The position numbers were made by a program, and so were the translations under genes. The notes below the pieces were generated by a model that saw nothing but the letters and a program-made list of their open reading frames with translations, was not told the DNA's origin and ran no database searches. Below are positions 1-6,604 of a stretch of DNA of 9,253 nt, piece by piece (position 1 is the stretch's first letter; each line of letters starts with the position of its first letter). Source of the stretch: Candidatus Latescibacterota bacterium (GTDB lineage Bacteria > Latescibacterota > UBA2968); contig JABIFK010000717.1 in the NCBI GenBank assembly GCA_018650745.1, positions 1 to 9,253 on the forward strand, given 5' to 3'.

Positions 1-317
1 ATTCCAATCTCTTTCAATGCTCGCAAGAGCCCCGGTTCTTCTTTCAACCCATAAATTTCGCGCATTTTGTCATTCACTTTACCACCGAACCCCGTTTCTA
101 CAAGCATGCACTCATTACCGTTCTGCACAACCAAACAGTGCATACCCAATGTCACGCGATTCTTATGATCAGCCTTCAGTCTTTTTTCCCACAATGGCTT
201 AGGCACAACCCCAAAGATGGCCCCTCCATCCATTTTGACAATCCCAGCGTTTATCACAGAAAGTGTCCATTTTCCATGTTTTCGAGACATGAATTGCCCC
301 ATAAAACCACCCTTCAT
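1..317 (-). CDS. MBL-fold metallo-hydrolase, N-terminal part (runs off left edge)
   Basis: Reading the minus strand gives an open frame to the window edge. It contains DGGAIFGVVPKPLWEKR, then NRVTLGMHCLVV and LVETGFGGK. This is the N-terminal signature of a metallo-beta-lactamase-fold hydrolase family that includes YtnP-like lactonase homologues. The zinc ligands (HxHxDH) lie beyond the edge, so activity and substrate cannot be judged. Three in-frame ATGs compete. The ATG at 317 has TAAGGA seven bases upstream, the ATG at 302 has AAGG eight bases upstream, and the ATG at 290 has only a weak GGGG. The family's usual N-terminus fits 290 best; I chose 317 for its ribosome binding site. The gene lies just downstream of a hairpin terminator, so its promoter must be very close or overlap that hairpin. 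On the minus strand, TTGCCA inside the hairpin and TCTTAT 18 bases on are weak candidates. Family is fairly certain, start is not. Confidence 0.8.
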   Translation of the reverse strand, partial: MKGGFMGQFMSRKHGKWTLSVINAGIVKMDGGAIFGVVPKPLWEKRLKADHKNRVTLGMHCLVVQNGNECMLVETGFGGKVNDKMREIYGLKEEPGLLRALKEIG

Positions 318-356
318 GCAAAAGTCCTTACCAAAAACTTGAATCCCGTACATAAG

Positions 357-390
357 AAAACCGTTTGCCTTAAATTGGCAAACGGTTTTT
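357..390 (-). terminator. Rho-independent terminator after the HEAT lipoprotein gene
   Basis: A perfect 13-bp stem (AAAACCGTTTGCC against GGCAAACGGTTTT) encloses a 7-base AT-rich loop. On the minus strand it is followed by TTTTCTT; on the plus strand there are five Ts. It lies 28 bases after the stop codon of the minus-strand lipoprotein gene and just before the MBL-fold gene on the same strand, so it should separate these two transcripts. The symmetry means it could also stop plus-strand transcription. Confidence 0.8.
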
Positions 391-417
391 ACATCGTTTC
401 TACACAGATACAATTAT

Positions 418-873
418 CTACTGGTTTGCACCCAAAGCTTGCAACTGCCCAGATTGGCGCCTGTAGGCTTCTCTCAGTTCTTGAACAACTTGCACACGCA
501 CCCTAACACTCTTATCACTAAGGGCTTTAGAAAGATACCGACCACTGATATTGGCATCTATGTTCCCCAAAGCCCGCACAGCCTCCAAACGAATCGATTC
601 TTCCTTATCGCTTAATGCCTTGCCCAATGCCTCAGCACTTCTTTGTTGTTCTGCGGGGGTGTTGACCATTGTGCCCAAGAGCCGAACAGCATCCTTACGC
701 ACTGCAGGATTTTTATCTCCCAATGCCCGTTGTAAGATCCCTTCCATCGAATAATCTGCTTTGTGCCCCAACCCCGGCACAAATTTGATCGGCGGTAAGG
801 ATCTTACGGCACACCCAGAAAACCCACAAAGACAGAATACAAAGATTAAGATGCTTCTGAGTAACAAATGCAT
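418..873 (-). CDS. Small HEAT-repeat lipoprotein
   Basis: Predicted 151-residue secreted lipoprotein. The N-terminus has a short positive start, a hydrophobic stretch (LLLRSILIFVFCLCG) and a lipobox-like FSGC, so the mature protein would begin at Cys21. Phe at the -3 position is less usual than Leu. The mature part holds about three HEAT/PBS-type repeats near residues 46-70, 81-105 and 113-137. Each has the pattern '(S/G)DK..(S/A)VR..AV..L', seen as DKNPAVRKDAVRLLG, DKEESIRLEAVRALG and DKSVRVRVQVVQEL. Such repeats usually make a protein-binding solenoid, but no partner is suggested by the neighbours. The frame stays open to a TTG at 888, but the ATG at 873 has GAGG nine bases upstream and gives a more normal signal peptide. 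The gene is monocistronic: divergent from the SDR gene and closed by a hairpin. Its function beyond a surface- or periplasm-facing scaffold is unknown. Confidence 0.82.
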   Translation of the reverse strand: MHLLLRSILIFVFCLCGFSGCAVRSLPPIKFVPGLGHKADYSMEGILQRALGDKNPAVRKDAVRLLGTMVNTPAEQQRSAEALGKALSDKEESIRLEAVRALGNIDANISGRYLSKALSDKSVRVRVQVVQELREAYRRQSGQLQALGANQ

Positions 874-1071
874 TGGATTTCGCCTCAAATAGTATTTGAA
901 TACATAAGAACTAAACCTATATATGTATATTCGGCAGATTTCAGAAATTCTACATCCTCAACCTGACTCTCGACAAAAAAAAACTTTCTCAGCCCAAAGT
1001 TTGTATCTTTTTATTAAGAATATATAGCCAAATATGCTTAGAAGTTCAAACACAACACTCAGGAGAACGAT
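874..1071. promoter_or_regulatory. Divergent intergenic region between lipoprotein and SDR genes
   Basis: This 198-bp AT-rich gap must hold promoters for both divergent genes, but no good sigma70 pair stands out. For the plus strand the best I can find is TTGTAT at 1001-1006 with TATAGC at 1023-1028, a 16-base spacer and a weak match. For the minus strand the AT-rich block at 917-930 (TATATATGTATA-like) could hold a -10. A short palindrome, GTATT-TG-AATAC, lies at 892-903 just upstream of the lipoprotein ribosome binding site. An A tract at 974-983 could bend DNA. The SDR gene has AGGAGA just before its ATG. Confidence 0.35.
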
Positions 1072-1842
1072 ATGTGTCCGGTTGCTCTGATTACAGGATC
1101 CAGCAGAGGTATTGGCAGGGGCATTGCACTATGTTTGGCACAAGCAGGGTATGACATTTTGGTGAATTATGCTGGCAATCAAACAGCAGCAGAAGAAACC
1201 GCTGCCGCTGTTGTAGACTTTGGGCAAAAGGCCGAAATTTGCCAAGCAGATATCACTTCGCAGTCAGATGGGAAGCGATTGGTGGATTTTACGCTTTCTT
1301 CTTTTGGTAGGTTAGATATGCTGGTTAACAATGCCGGCATAGCACCTCCCGTCAGAGCAGATATCCTCGAAGCAGATGCTGACAGCTATGATCAGGTTAT
1401 GGCAACAAATCTTAAGGGGCCTTATTTTTTAACCCAATATGCGGCCAACAAAATGATTGATCTTCAACAAGCTGGCACAGTAGGAACACCCAGGATTGTC
1501 ATCATCACCTCCATATCAGCCTACACATCTTCTACAGCCCGTGGCGAATATTGCGTCTCGAAAGCGGGTTTAAGTATGATGACCAGATTGTTTGCTGACC
1601 GCTTGGCAGAGCATGGTATTCCCGTAAATGAAATCCAACCAGGCATCATCCAAACAGACATGACCGGCCCAGTAAAAGAAAAATATGACACGCTGATAGA
1701 AGATGGCTTAACCCCAATTAGACGCTGGGGACAACCAGAAGACATTGGCAAAGCAGTTGCGGCCATTGGCTTGGGATATTTTGACTTTACCACAGGCGCT
1801 GCGATTCCAGTTGATGGTGGATTCCATTTGCACAGGCTATAA
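1072..1842 (+). CDS. Short-chain dehydrogenase/reductase, 3-ketoacyl-ACP reductase type
   Basis: The 256-residue protein is a full-length classical SDR. It should be a cytosolic NAD(P)H-dependent reductase acting on a carbonyl/hydroxyl pair. The Rossmann motif TGSSRGIG is at residues 8-15, and NNAG at 86-89. The catalytic tetrad is visible as N113, S147, Y160 and K164 (YCVSK). The end is the SDR type 'GAAIPVDGG'. The block SISAYTSSTARGEYCVSKAG plus 'RLAEHGIPVNEIQPGIIQTDMT' (shown in two parts) matches a branch commonly annotated as 3-ketoacyl-ACP reductase but distinct from the housekeeping FabG. No acyl-carrier or other fatty acid gene is nearby, so the real substrate could be a sugar, polyol or another ketone. 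AGGAGA five bases before the ATG supports the start. The next gene follows after 83 bases with its own promoter, so this is probably a single-gene transcript. Confidence 0.9.
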   Translation: MCPVALITGSSRGIGRGIALCLAQAGYDILVNYAGNQTAAEETAAAVVDFGQKAEICQADITSQSDGKRLVDFTLSSFGRLDMLVNNAGIAPPVRADILEADADSYDQVMATNLKGPYFLTQYAANKMIDLQQAGTVGTPRIVIITSISAYTSSTARGEYCVSKAGLSMMTRLFADRLAEHGIPVNEIQPGIIQTDMTGPVKEKYDTLIEDGLTPIRRWGQPEDIGKAVAAIGLGYFDFTTGAAIPVDGGFHLHRL

Positions 1843-1851
1843 GTTCGAATA

Positions 1852-1880
1852 TTGACCCGGAAACCATAATAACCTAAAAT
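1852..1880 (+). promoter_or_regulatory. Near-consensus sigma70 promoter for the zinc-ribbon protein gene
   Basis: TTGACC (1852-1857) and TAAAAT (1875-1880) each match the consensus at five of six bases and are separated by exactly 17 bases. The start of transcription would be near 1887, giving a leader of about 39 bases with AAGGA placed correctly before the ATG at 1926. This is the best-looking promoter in the window and implies that the unknown gene is transcribed on its own. Confidence 0.65.
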
Positions 1881-1925
1881 TGATGTATTGTTCTGCCCCA
1901 GTCACACCCATTTAAGGAATCAAAC

Positions 1926-2711
1926 ATGCTTGGAAAATTCTTCAGAAAAGACGACGAAGAAGCCAATGGTACAGCGAAAGAAAAACAAATTTATATTGAA
2001 GGCCAAGAAGAGCAGGCTCAAGAGGCGATGGATTTTTTGTCTCAAGATAGCCAGACAGATCTTGATGAAACGCTCGTTGAAGTCAGCGAAACAGTAAGGG
2101 AGGCCGCAAAGGCCTCATTGCGCGACATCAAACTAATGGAAGAAGGACACTGCCCTTCGTGCGGACACAAAACCCTCCGGCAATTCGTGTTCACCACTGT
2201 TTGTTCCAATTGTGGATGGTTCTCTTTTATATCACCCGAAGAAGGTAAATCTATCATCCACCTCAAAAGCGGTCGGCAAATTGAATGTGGGACAACATTT
2301 GATACAAAAGGAAAGTTCCTGCTCGGGATTACTAACGGTGTGGTTCGAGCAAAAGTATCGACAGAAAATGTCGAGTTTGTTGAATTTGCTTGGACAGATG
2401 AGGAAATTAAAAAGAAGCGTGAATCGCGCATCAAAGAACAAGCAGGCATAGACAGTTGGACAGAAAAGCCCCTCAACGAGTATGATGACGAAGACGAGCC
2501 CGTAATTGTTTACGCTTCTTTTGGTCCGAGTCAAGAGAGATTTGTGTTTGGGAATGAAGACAATGCTGAAGCATTTAAGAAACAATATGCTGTTCGCATT
2601 CACAAAAACTGTTATGAACGGCCCTGTGTTGACTGTGATCTATGCACAAAAAAATATAACGGTGAAGACGAAACGATTTACAAACAGATGATAGAAGATG
2701 GTGTTGTTTAA
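1926..2711 (+). CDS. Unknown protein with zinc ribbon, predicted small beta-barrel and C-terminal Cys cluster
   Basis: I do not recognise this 261-residue protein. Residues 1-70 are charged and probably helical, with many Glu and Gln. A clear zinc ribbon follows: C76-P-S-C79 and C93-S-N-C96. Residues about 108-155 (IIHLKSGRQIEC, then GKFLLGITNGVVRAKV and ENVEFVEF) look like the short beta strands of an Lsm/SH3-like small barrel; this is inference from pattern. A charged helix (about 157-172) and an acidic stretch (YDDEDE, 186-191) come next. The C-terminal region has C229-x4-C234-x2-C237-x2-C240, a layout that could hold zinc or an Fe-S cluster. There is no signal peptide or membrane segment, so it is probably cytosolic. 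The start is supported by AAGGA seven bases upstream. It has its own promoter and terminator. The zinc ribbon and barrel suggest nucleic-acid or protein binding, but no function can be assigned. Confidence 0.85.
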   Translation: MLGKFFRKDDEEANGTAKEKQIYIEGQEEQAQEAMDFLSQDSQTDLDETLVEVSETVREAAKASLRDIKLMEEGHCPSCGHKTLRQFVFTTVCSNCGWFSFISPEEGKSIIHLKSGRQIECGTTFDTKGKFLLGITNGVVRAKVSTENVEFVEFAWTDEEIKKKRESRIKEQAGIDSWTEKPLNEYDDEDEPVIVYASFGPSQERFVFGNEDNAEAFKKQYAVRIHKNCYERPCVDCDLCTKKYNGEDETIYKQMIEDGVV

Positions 2712-2744
2712 AAAAGGGGATGGCCGCTCGGCCATCCCCTTTTT
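2711..2744. terminator. Bidirectional rho-independent terminator between convergent genes
   Basis: A long GC-rich stem (AAAAGGGGATGGCC against GGCCATCCCCTTTT) closes on a four-base loop. It is flanked by a run of six As on the left and five Ts on the right, so it works as a terminator on both strands. It overlaps the last base of the unknown zinc-ribbon gene's stop codon and ends 15 bases before the stop codon of the ABC operon, so it should terminate both. Confidence 0.93.
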
Positions 2745-2759
2745 GAACTTCTGGTTGTC

Positions 2760-4664
2760 TTATAATTCAACTGGCTCAGCGAAAAGTTCCCTGTCTTCAT
2801 CACCTTTTTGCTGCTGGTCATAAAGACGTCGATAAACAAGACATTTTTCCAGCAATTCGTCGTGTTTCCCCCACCCTACCATGCGCCCATTATCCAATAC
2901 TAAAACCCGATCTGCACGCATCGCAGTCGATATTCTATGCGTGATAACAAGTGTCGTCCGCCCCTCCATGATCCGATCCAGTGTTACCTGAATTTTGGCT
3001 TCCGTTTTGGCATCCAATGCCGATGTGGTGTCATCCAAAATCAAAATACTTGGGTCGGTTACCAAAGCCATTGCAAAAGCTAATCTCTGTTTCTGCCCCC
3101 CCGACAAGTTCGAGCCTCGTTCTTCAACGCGAGCCTCATATTTTTCTGGTAGTGTCATAATAAAATCATGCAACTCAGCAGATTTTGCAGCTTGCATAAC
3201 CTGTTCAGCAGTCGTGCCCTCTCGGCCATATCGGATGTTGTCAACAATCGTCCCCGAAAACAATACGGGCTCTTGAGGTACCATGCTCAGGTGATCTCTC
3301 AAAGAAGATATCCGAACATCCTGGATGTTGTAATCGTCTAAAAAGACCCGCCCTTCAGTAGGCTCGTACAATCGCATAAGCAAGCTGACCAACGTGCTTT
3401 TTCCGGCCCCAGACGGCCCAACAACTGCTACCGAAGTTCCTGGATCTATCTTAAAGTTGAGATCTCGCAACACATAGTCTGCAGACTCATTATATCTAAA
3501 AGAAACATCTTGAAAACCGACTCGACCATGAACTGTTTTCAAACTAAGCGCATCGGCTTTGTCTTCGATTCTAACATCTTCATCTAATACCTCGAACACC
3601 CTAGAAATAACCACGACCATTTGTTGTATCACTGCATTCACATTTGTCAATGCTACCAGTGGCTGAAACAAACTCCCCATCGACATATTGAAGTAAATCA
3701 AATCCCCCAAAGTCATTTCCCCACCCCGCACTTGCAGTGCTCCCAAATAAAAAATCAAAGCCGATGCGACACCACTGACCAAAGCACAGGTTGCACTTAA
3801 TCCAACACTCAACATGTTACTTTTCAAACCCAAACGAAATATGCCGCTCAGTCTCTTGAAGAACAAACGAAACTCTCGTTTTTCTCTGGCAAAAGACAAG
3901 ACTACGCGAATCCCCTTCACACGCTCTTCCAAAATCCCATAGGTATCAGCGTAAGCCTCTCTATACCGCGAAAAAGTAGTAGCGATTGCACGCTGAAAAC
4001 CCTTATATGTCAACACATACAAAGGTAAAGCCATGAGGGCCAAAATTGCCAATTTTGCATCAATAGATAACAAAACAACTACGCCAATAATTATGCGGGC
4101 AACGTGTCGAGTCGTCTCAACAAACGTGGTCGTCACTTCACTTTGCAAAAGACCAACATCGTCCAATATCCGAGACATGATTTTGCCAGTCTGCTGCCTA
4201 TCAAAAAAAGTCATTTGCAATTTTTGGATTTTTTGATGAAGATCCAACCGGATCCGAAACACAATACGTTGACCAACAAAAGAGATGTTGTAATTATAGA
4301 ACCAATTGATGGTTGCAAACAAAGACCTCACAATCAGATACAGGATAAAAATCCACCAAAGCCATTGAATCTTCTCTGTGCGTGACTTCTCTGGTTGTAT
4401 ATTTCCGTCTTGCCATTGGTGAGGCAAAACATTTTGAGGATCCCGAGGACGTACACTTTCTTCTTTGATCAAGCTTTTCATCCCTGCAGCAGAAGCAACT
4501 TCCGCGGCGGGCTTGATCTGTAACACCTCATCAATTGTCAATTTTGAGATAAAACCCAAAAGAAATGAATATGACGATGTGACGCCTGCCATCAGCATCA
4601 CCATCACCATTCGAAACCAATATGGCCTGATATATAATTTTATAAATCGTTTCATACTATCCAT
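2760..4664 (-). CDS. ABC exporter half-transporter, subunit with non-canonical Walker B (heterodimer partner)
   Basis: A fused membrane plus ATPase subunit of about 634 residues. Positions below count from the alternative TTG start at 4676, giving 638. The N-terminal half is a type IV ABC exporter membrane domain with about six helices. Between TM1 and TM2 there is an external loop of roughly 58 polar residues (about 47-104), longer than in the partner. The ATPase half has Walker A GPSGAGKST (420-428), Q-loop Q468, signature LSGGQ (524-528), Walker B ILILDD (544-549) and switch H580. The catalytic Glu is replaced by D549, while its signature is perfect. It is the second gene of a two-gene operon. 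The TTG start would overlap the upstream stop codon; the ATG at 4664 has GAG seven bases upstream and is my choice, with an ATG at 4655 also possible. It should export an unknown compound (drug, lipid or peptide) together with its partner. Confidence 0.93.
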   Translation of the reverse strand: MDSMKRFIKLYIRPYWFRMVMVMLMAGVTSSYSFLLGFISKLTIDEVLQIKPAAEVASAAGMKSLIKEESVRPRDPQNVLPHQWQDGNIQPEKSRTEKIQWLWWIFILYLIVRSLFATINWFYNYNISFVGQRIVFRIRLDLHQKIQKLQMTFFDRQQTGKIMSRILDDVGLLQSEVTTTFVETTRHVARIIIGVVVLLSIDAKLAILALMALPLYVLTYKGFQRAIATTFSRYREAYADTYGILEERVKGIRVVLSFAREKREFRLFFKRLSGIFRLGLKSNMLSVGLSATCALVSGVASALIFYLGALQVRGGEMTLGDLIYFNMSMGSLFQPLVALTNVNAVIQQMVVVISRVFEVLDEDVRIEDKADALSLKTVHGRVGFQDVSFRYNESADYVLRDLNFKIDPGTSVAVVGPSGAGKSTLVSLLMRLYEPTEGRVFLDDYNIQDVRISSLRDHLSMVPQEPVLFSGTIVDNIRYGREGTTAEQVMQAAKSAELHDFIMTLPEKYEARVEERGSNLSGGQKQRLAFAMALVTDPSILILDDTTSALDAKTEAKIQVTLDRIMEGRTTLVITHRISTAMRADRVLVLDNGRMVGWGKHDELLEKCLVYRRLYDQQQKGDEDRELFAEPVEL

Positions 4665-4672
4665 AATAAAAC

Positions 4673-6445
4673 TCAATCCGCAGTTTCAATGTCTTCAGAA
4701 ACAGAACCGGCAAACTGTTGCTCATATAATTGACGATACTTCCCGTCAGGAATTTCGAGTAATTCTTGATGATTTCCCGTTTCAACAATTTCACCCTGGT
4801 CCATTACCACAATAATATCAGCATTCACAATGGTCGACAACCGGTGAGCAATCGCAAATGATGTCCGTCCCTCTAAGACATTTGCCATCGCTTTTTGTAT
4901 GAGAGCTTCTGACAAGGAATCCAAAGATGATGTCGCCTCGTCGAGGATAAGAATCGCAGGGTCAGTCAAGACAGCTCTCGCAATGGCCAAACGCTGCTTT
5001 TCTCCCACAGACAATTTAATCCCTTCGTCACCCAAAAGCGTGTCATATCCATCAGGAGTACGCATAATAAACTCATGAATCTCAGCGATGCGAGCTGCTT
5101 CAATCAATGCAGCATCTGAAGCATCAGGCTGGCCATAGCGCAAATTATCTCGAATGCTGATGTTGAACATGACCGAGTCTTGCAGAACTTGCCCAATCTG
5201 AGTACGCAGGGATCTCAATTTTACATCTCGAATATCGTAACCATCTATTTTTATCGCCCCACGATTAACATCAAAATAGCGCATCAAGAGGCTTGTCAGT
5301 GTCGTTTTCCCGCACCCAGTATGCCCAACAAGTGCCACCATTTGCCCAGGTTGCACCTCCAGGTTTACACCCTTAAGCACCGGTTCACCGGCTTTATACT
5401 CAAAGTGAATGTCCTCAAATTTGACGTGGCCTTTAACTGGAGGCAAAGCTTGGGCGTGATCTTTGTCCGCAATATCTACAGGAAATTCCAAAACTTCTAA
5501 AATGCGCTCGACCGAAACCAGCATAGTCTGCAATTGCATGGCCATTTGCGTGATGTTAAGGACAGGCTGAAACATCCGCTGAGCAAAAGACAGAAAAGCC
5601 ATCACTGCGCCATAGGTCATTTCACCGATAATGACGAAATAGCATCCCAAACAGAATATGACCGTGTTTCTAAGGCCAGACACCGCCCACACACCAGAAT
5701 TGTAACCTGCACGGTAGACCGCTGTGACCATTGCCTGATCCAGACTTTCATGTGTCTCCTCAGTAAACGCGCGGTTCTCCTTTTTTTCTCGACCATACGC
5801 TTTTACGAGCGCGACGCCGCTGAGCCGTTCTTGCAAACCAGTAGATACACGATCCATTTTGGTTCGCCAAGCCCTCACTGACTCACGAATCGGTCCCCGC
5901 CATCCAAAATAATTCACCATATAAAGGGGCAACAACACGATCAAGAGCAAACCCATTTTCCAATTCAACGCCAAGCACATAAACGTTGCAACCCAAAAAG
6001 TTATAAAATCAGTTACAATACGTAGGACGCGCATCGTTACCATACTGCGCACCGTTGCTACATCCCCCATTAGGCGCGACATAACTTTGCCAGTCCCCAT
6101 CTCATCATAAAACCGCATAGGGAGTTTCAGCAATCGCCCGTAGAGCGTGCGTCGCAGATCCATGATTAATCGGTGAGACACATATGAAATCGTAAACGTA
6201 TTTGCAACGCGCATCCCCGCCGTCAGAATTGGGATGCTTATCGAAATCATCAACAGTACTTCCAGCATGCTCCAATTCCCTCCCACCACAATATCATCAA
6301 CGATATACTTCATGATAAGGGGCGGCGTCATTCCGATAACAGTCAAAATCACCGTAATGATAAAACCACCGAACAATCGGGGAACATAAGGTTTTACGAA
6401 TGGCAGCATTTTCTTTAAATTGCGAATATTGCCTTCTTCAGCCAT
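4673..6445 (-). CDS. ABC exporter half-transporter, subunit with canonical Walker B and degenerate signature (heterodimer partner)
   Basis: A 590-residue membrane plus ATPase subunit, first gene of the operon. The membrane domain (about 20-300) has the usual six helices and the coupling-helix region RFYDEMGTGKVMSRL near 111-125. The ATPase domain has Walker A GHTGCGKTT (374-382), Q-loop Q422, signature LSVGE (478-482) in place of LSGGQ, Walker B ILILDE with the catalytic E503, and switch H534. The altered signature pairs with the Asp-containing site of the downstream subunit, so one ATP site of the heterodimer would be inactive or slow. The other site, made from this Walker A/B and the partner's LSGGQ, would be normal. 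This is the known plan of heterodimeric exporters such as TM287/288, BmrCD and LmrCD. The start has GGAGA nine bases upstream. The substrate cannot be read from sequence. Confidence 0.95.
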   Translation of the reverse strand: MAEEGNIRNLKKMLPFVKPYVPRLFGGFIITVILTVIGMTPPLIMKYIVDDIVVGGNWSMLEVLLMISISIPILTAGMRVANTFTISYVSHRLIMDLRRTLYGRLLKLPMRFYDEMGTGKVMSRLMGDVATVRSMVTMRVLRIVTDFITFWVATFMCLALNWKMGLLLIVLLPLYMVNYFGWRGPIRESVRAWRTKMDRVSTGLQERLSGVALVKAYGREKKENRAFTEETHESLDQAMVTAVYRAGYNSGVWAVSGLRNTVIFCLGCYFVIIGEMTYGAVMAFLSFAQRMFQPVLNITQMAMQLQTMLVSVERILEVLEFPVDIADKDHAQALPPVKGHVKFEDIHFEYKAGEPVLKGVNLEVQPGQMVALVGHTGCGKTTLTSLLMRYFDVNRGAIKIDGYDIRDVKLRSLRTQIGQVLQDSVMFNISIRDNLRYGQPDASDAALIEAARIAEIHEFIMRTPDGYDTLLGDEGIKLSVGEKQRLAIARAVLTDPAILILDEATSSLDSLSEALIQKAMANVLEGRTSFAIAHRLSTIVNADIIVVMDQGEIVETGNHQELLEIPDGKYRQLYEQQFAGSVSEDIETAD

Positions 6446-6484
6446 AACAGAACATCTCCAAATTCTTTTTTGACGTTATGTGAG

Positions 6485-6513
6485 AAGATACAAACAAGTT
6501 CTGGTGAAATCAA
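6485..6513 (-). promoter_or_regulatory. Probable sigma70 promoter of the ABC exporter operon
   Basis: On the minus strand TTGATT (6508-6513) and TATCTT (6485-6490) are spaced by 17 bases, each matching the consensus at four of six bases. Transcription would start near 6477, about 30 bases before the ATG, leaving room for the GGAGA ribosome binding site. The match is modest, but the spacing and location are right. Confidence 0.4.
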
Positions 6514-6521
6514 CTTCACCA
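6502..6521. promoter_or_regulatory. Palindrome over the -35 box of the ABC operon, possible operator
   Basis: TGGTGAA and TTCACCA form a perfect 7-bp inverted repeat with a six-base centre. The probable -35 box of the ABC operon lies in the centre and edge of this repeat, where a bound repressor dimer would block transcription. No regulator gene is present in the window, and the match could be chance. Confidence 0.35.
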
Positions 6522-6604
6522 AACCAACCAAAAGTCATTGTTCAGCATTCGCTGTGTTGTTTTTTTACAAAAAAACCGTAGATATCTCCCACAAAGGCTG
6601 CACT

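Noticed and set aside
138..506. 122-codon open frame on the plus strand across the MBL-fold gene, the terminator and the end of the lipoprotein gene
   Set aside because: It crosses a strong hairpin terminator and two recognisable genes on the other strand, and its translation resembles no family.
874..888. TTG start five codons before the lipoprotein ATG
   Set aside because: The TTG falls inside the GAGG ribosome binding site region of the ATG at 873, which gives a better signal peptide.
2042..2603. Two open frames of 123 and 144 codons on the minus strand opposite the zinc-ribbon gene
   Set aside because: They are antisense to a frame with zinc-ribbon motif, promoter, ribosome binding site and terminator; their own translations show no motif.
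6559..6576. GTTTTTTT-AC-AAAAAAAC palindrome upstream of rnhB-yraN
   Set aside because: It lacks any GC stem, so it is not a terminator. It may just be an AT-rich tract; no defined role can be supported.
6470..6604. In-frame extension of the RNase HII-YraN frame upstream by 45 codons
   Set aside because: The ATG at 6605 has a good ribosome binding site and the known RNase HII extension begins right after it. The upstream part overlaps the divergent control region and reads as noise.
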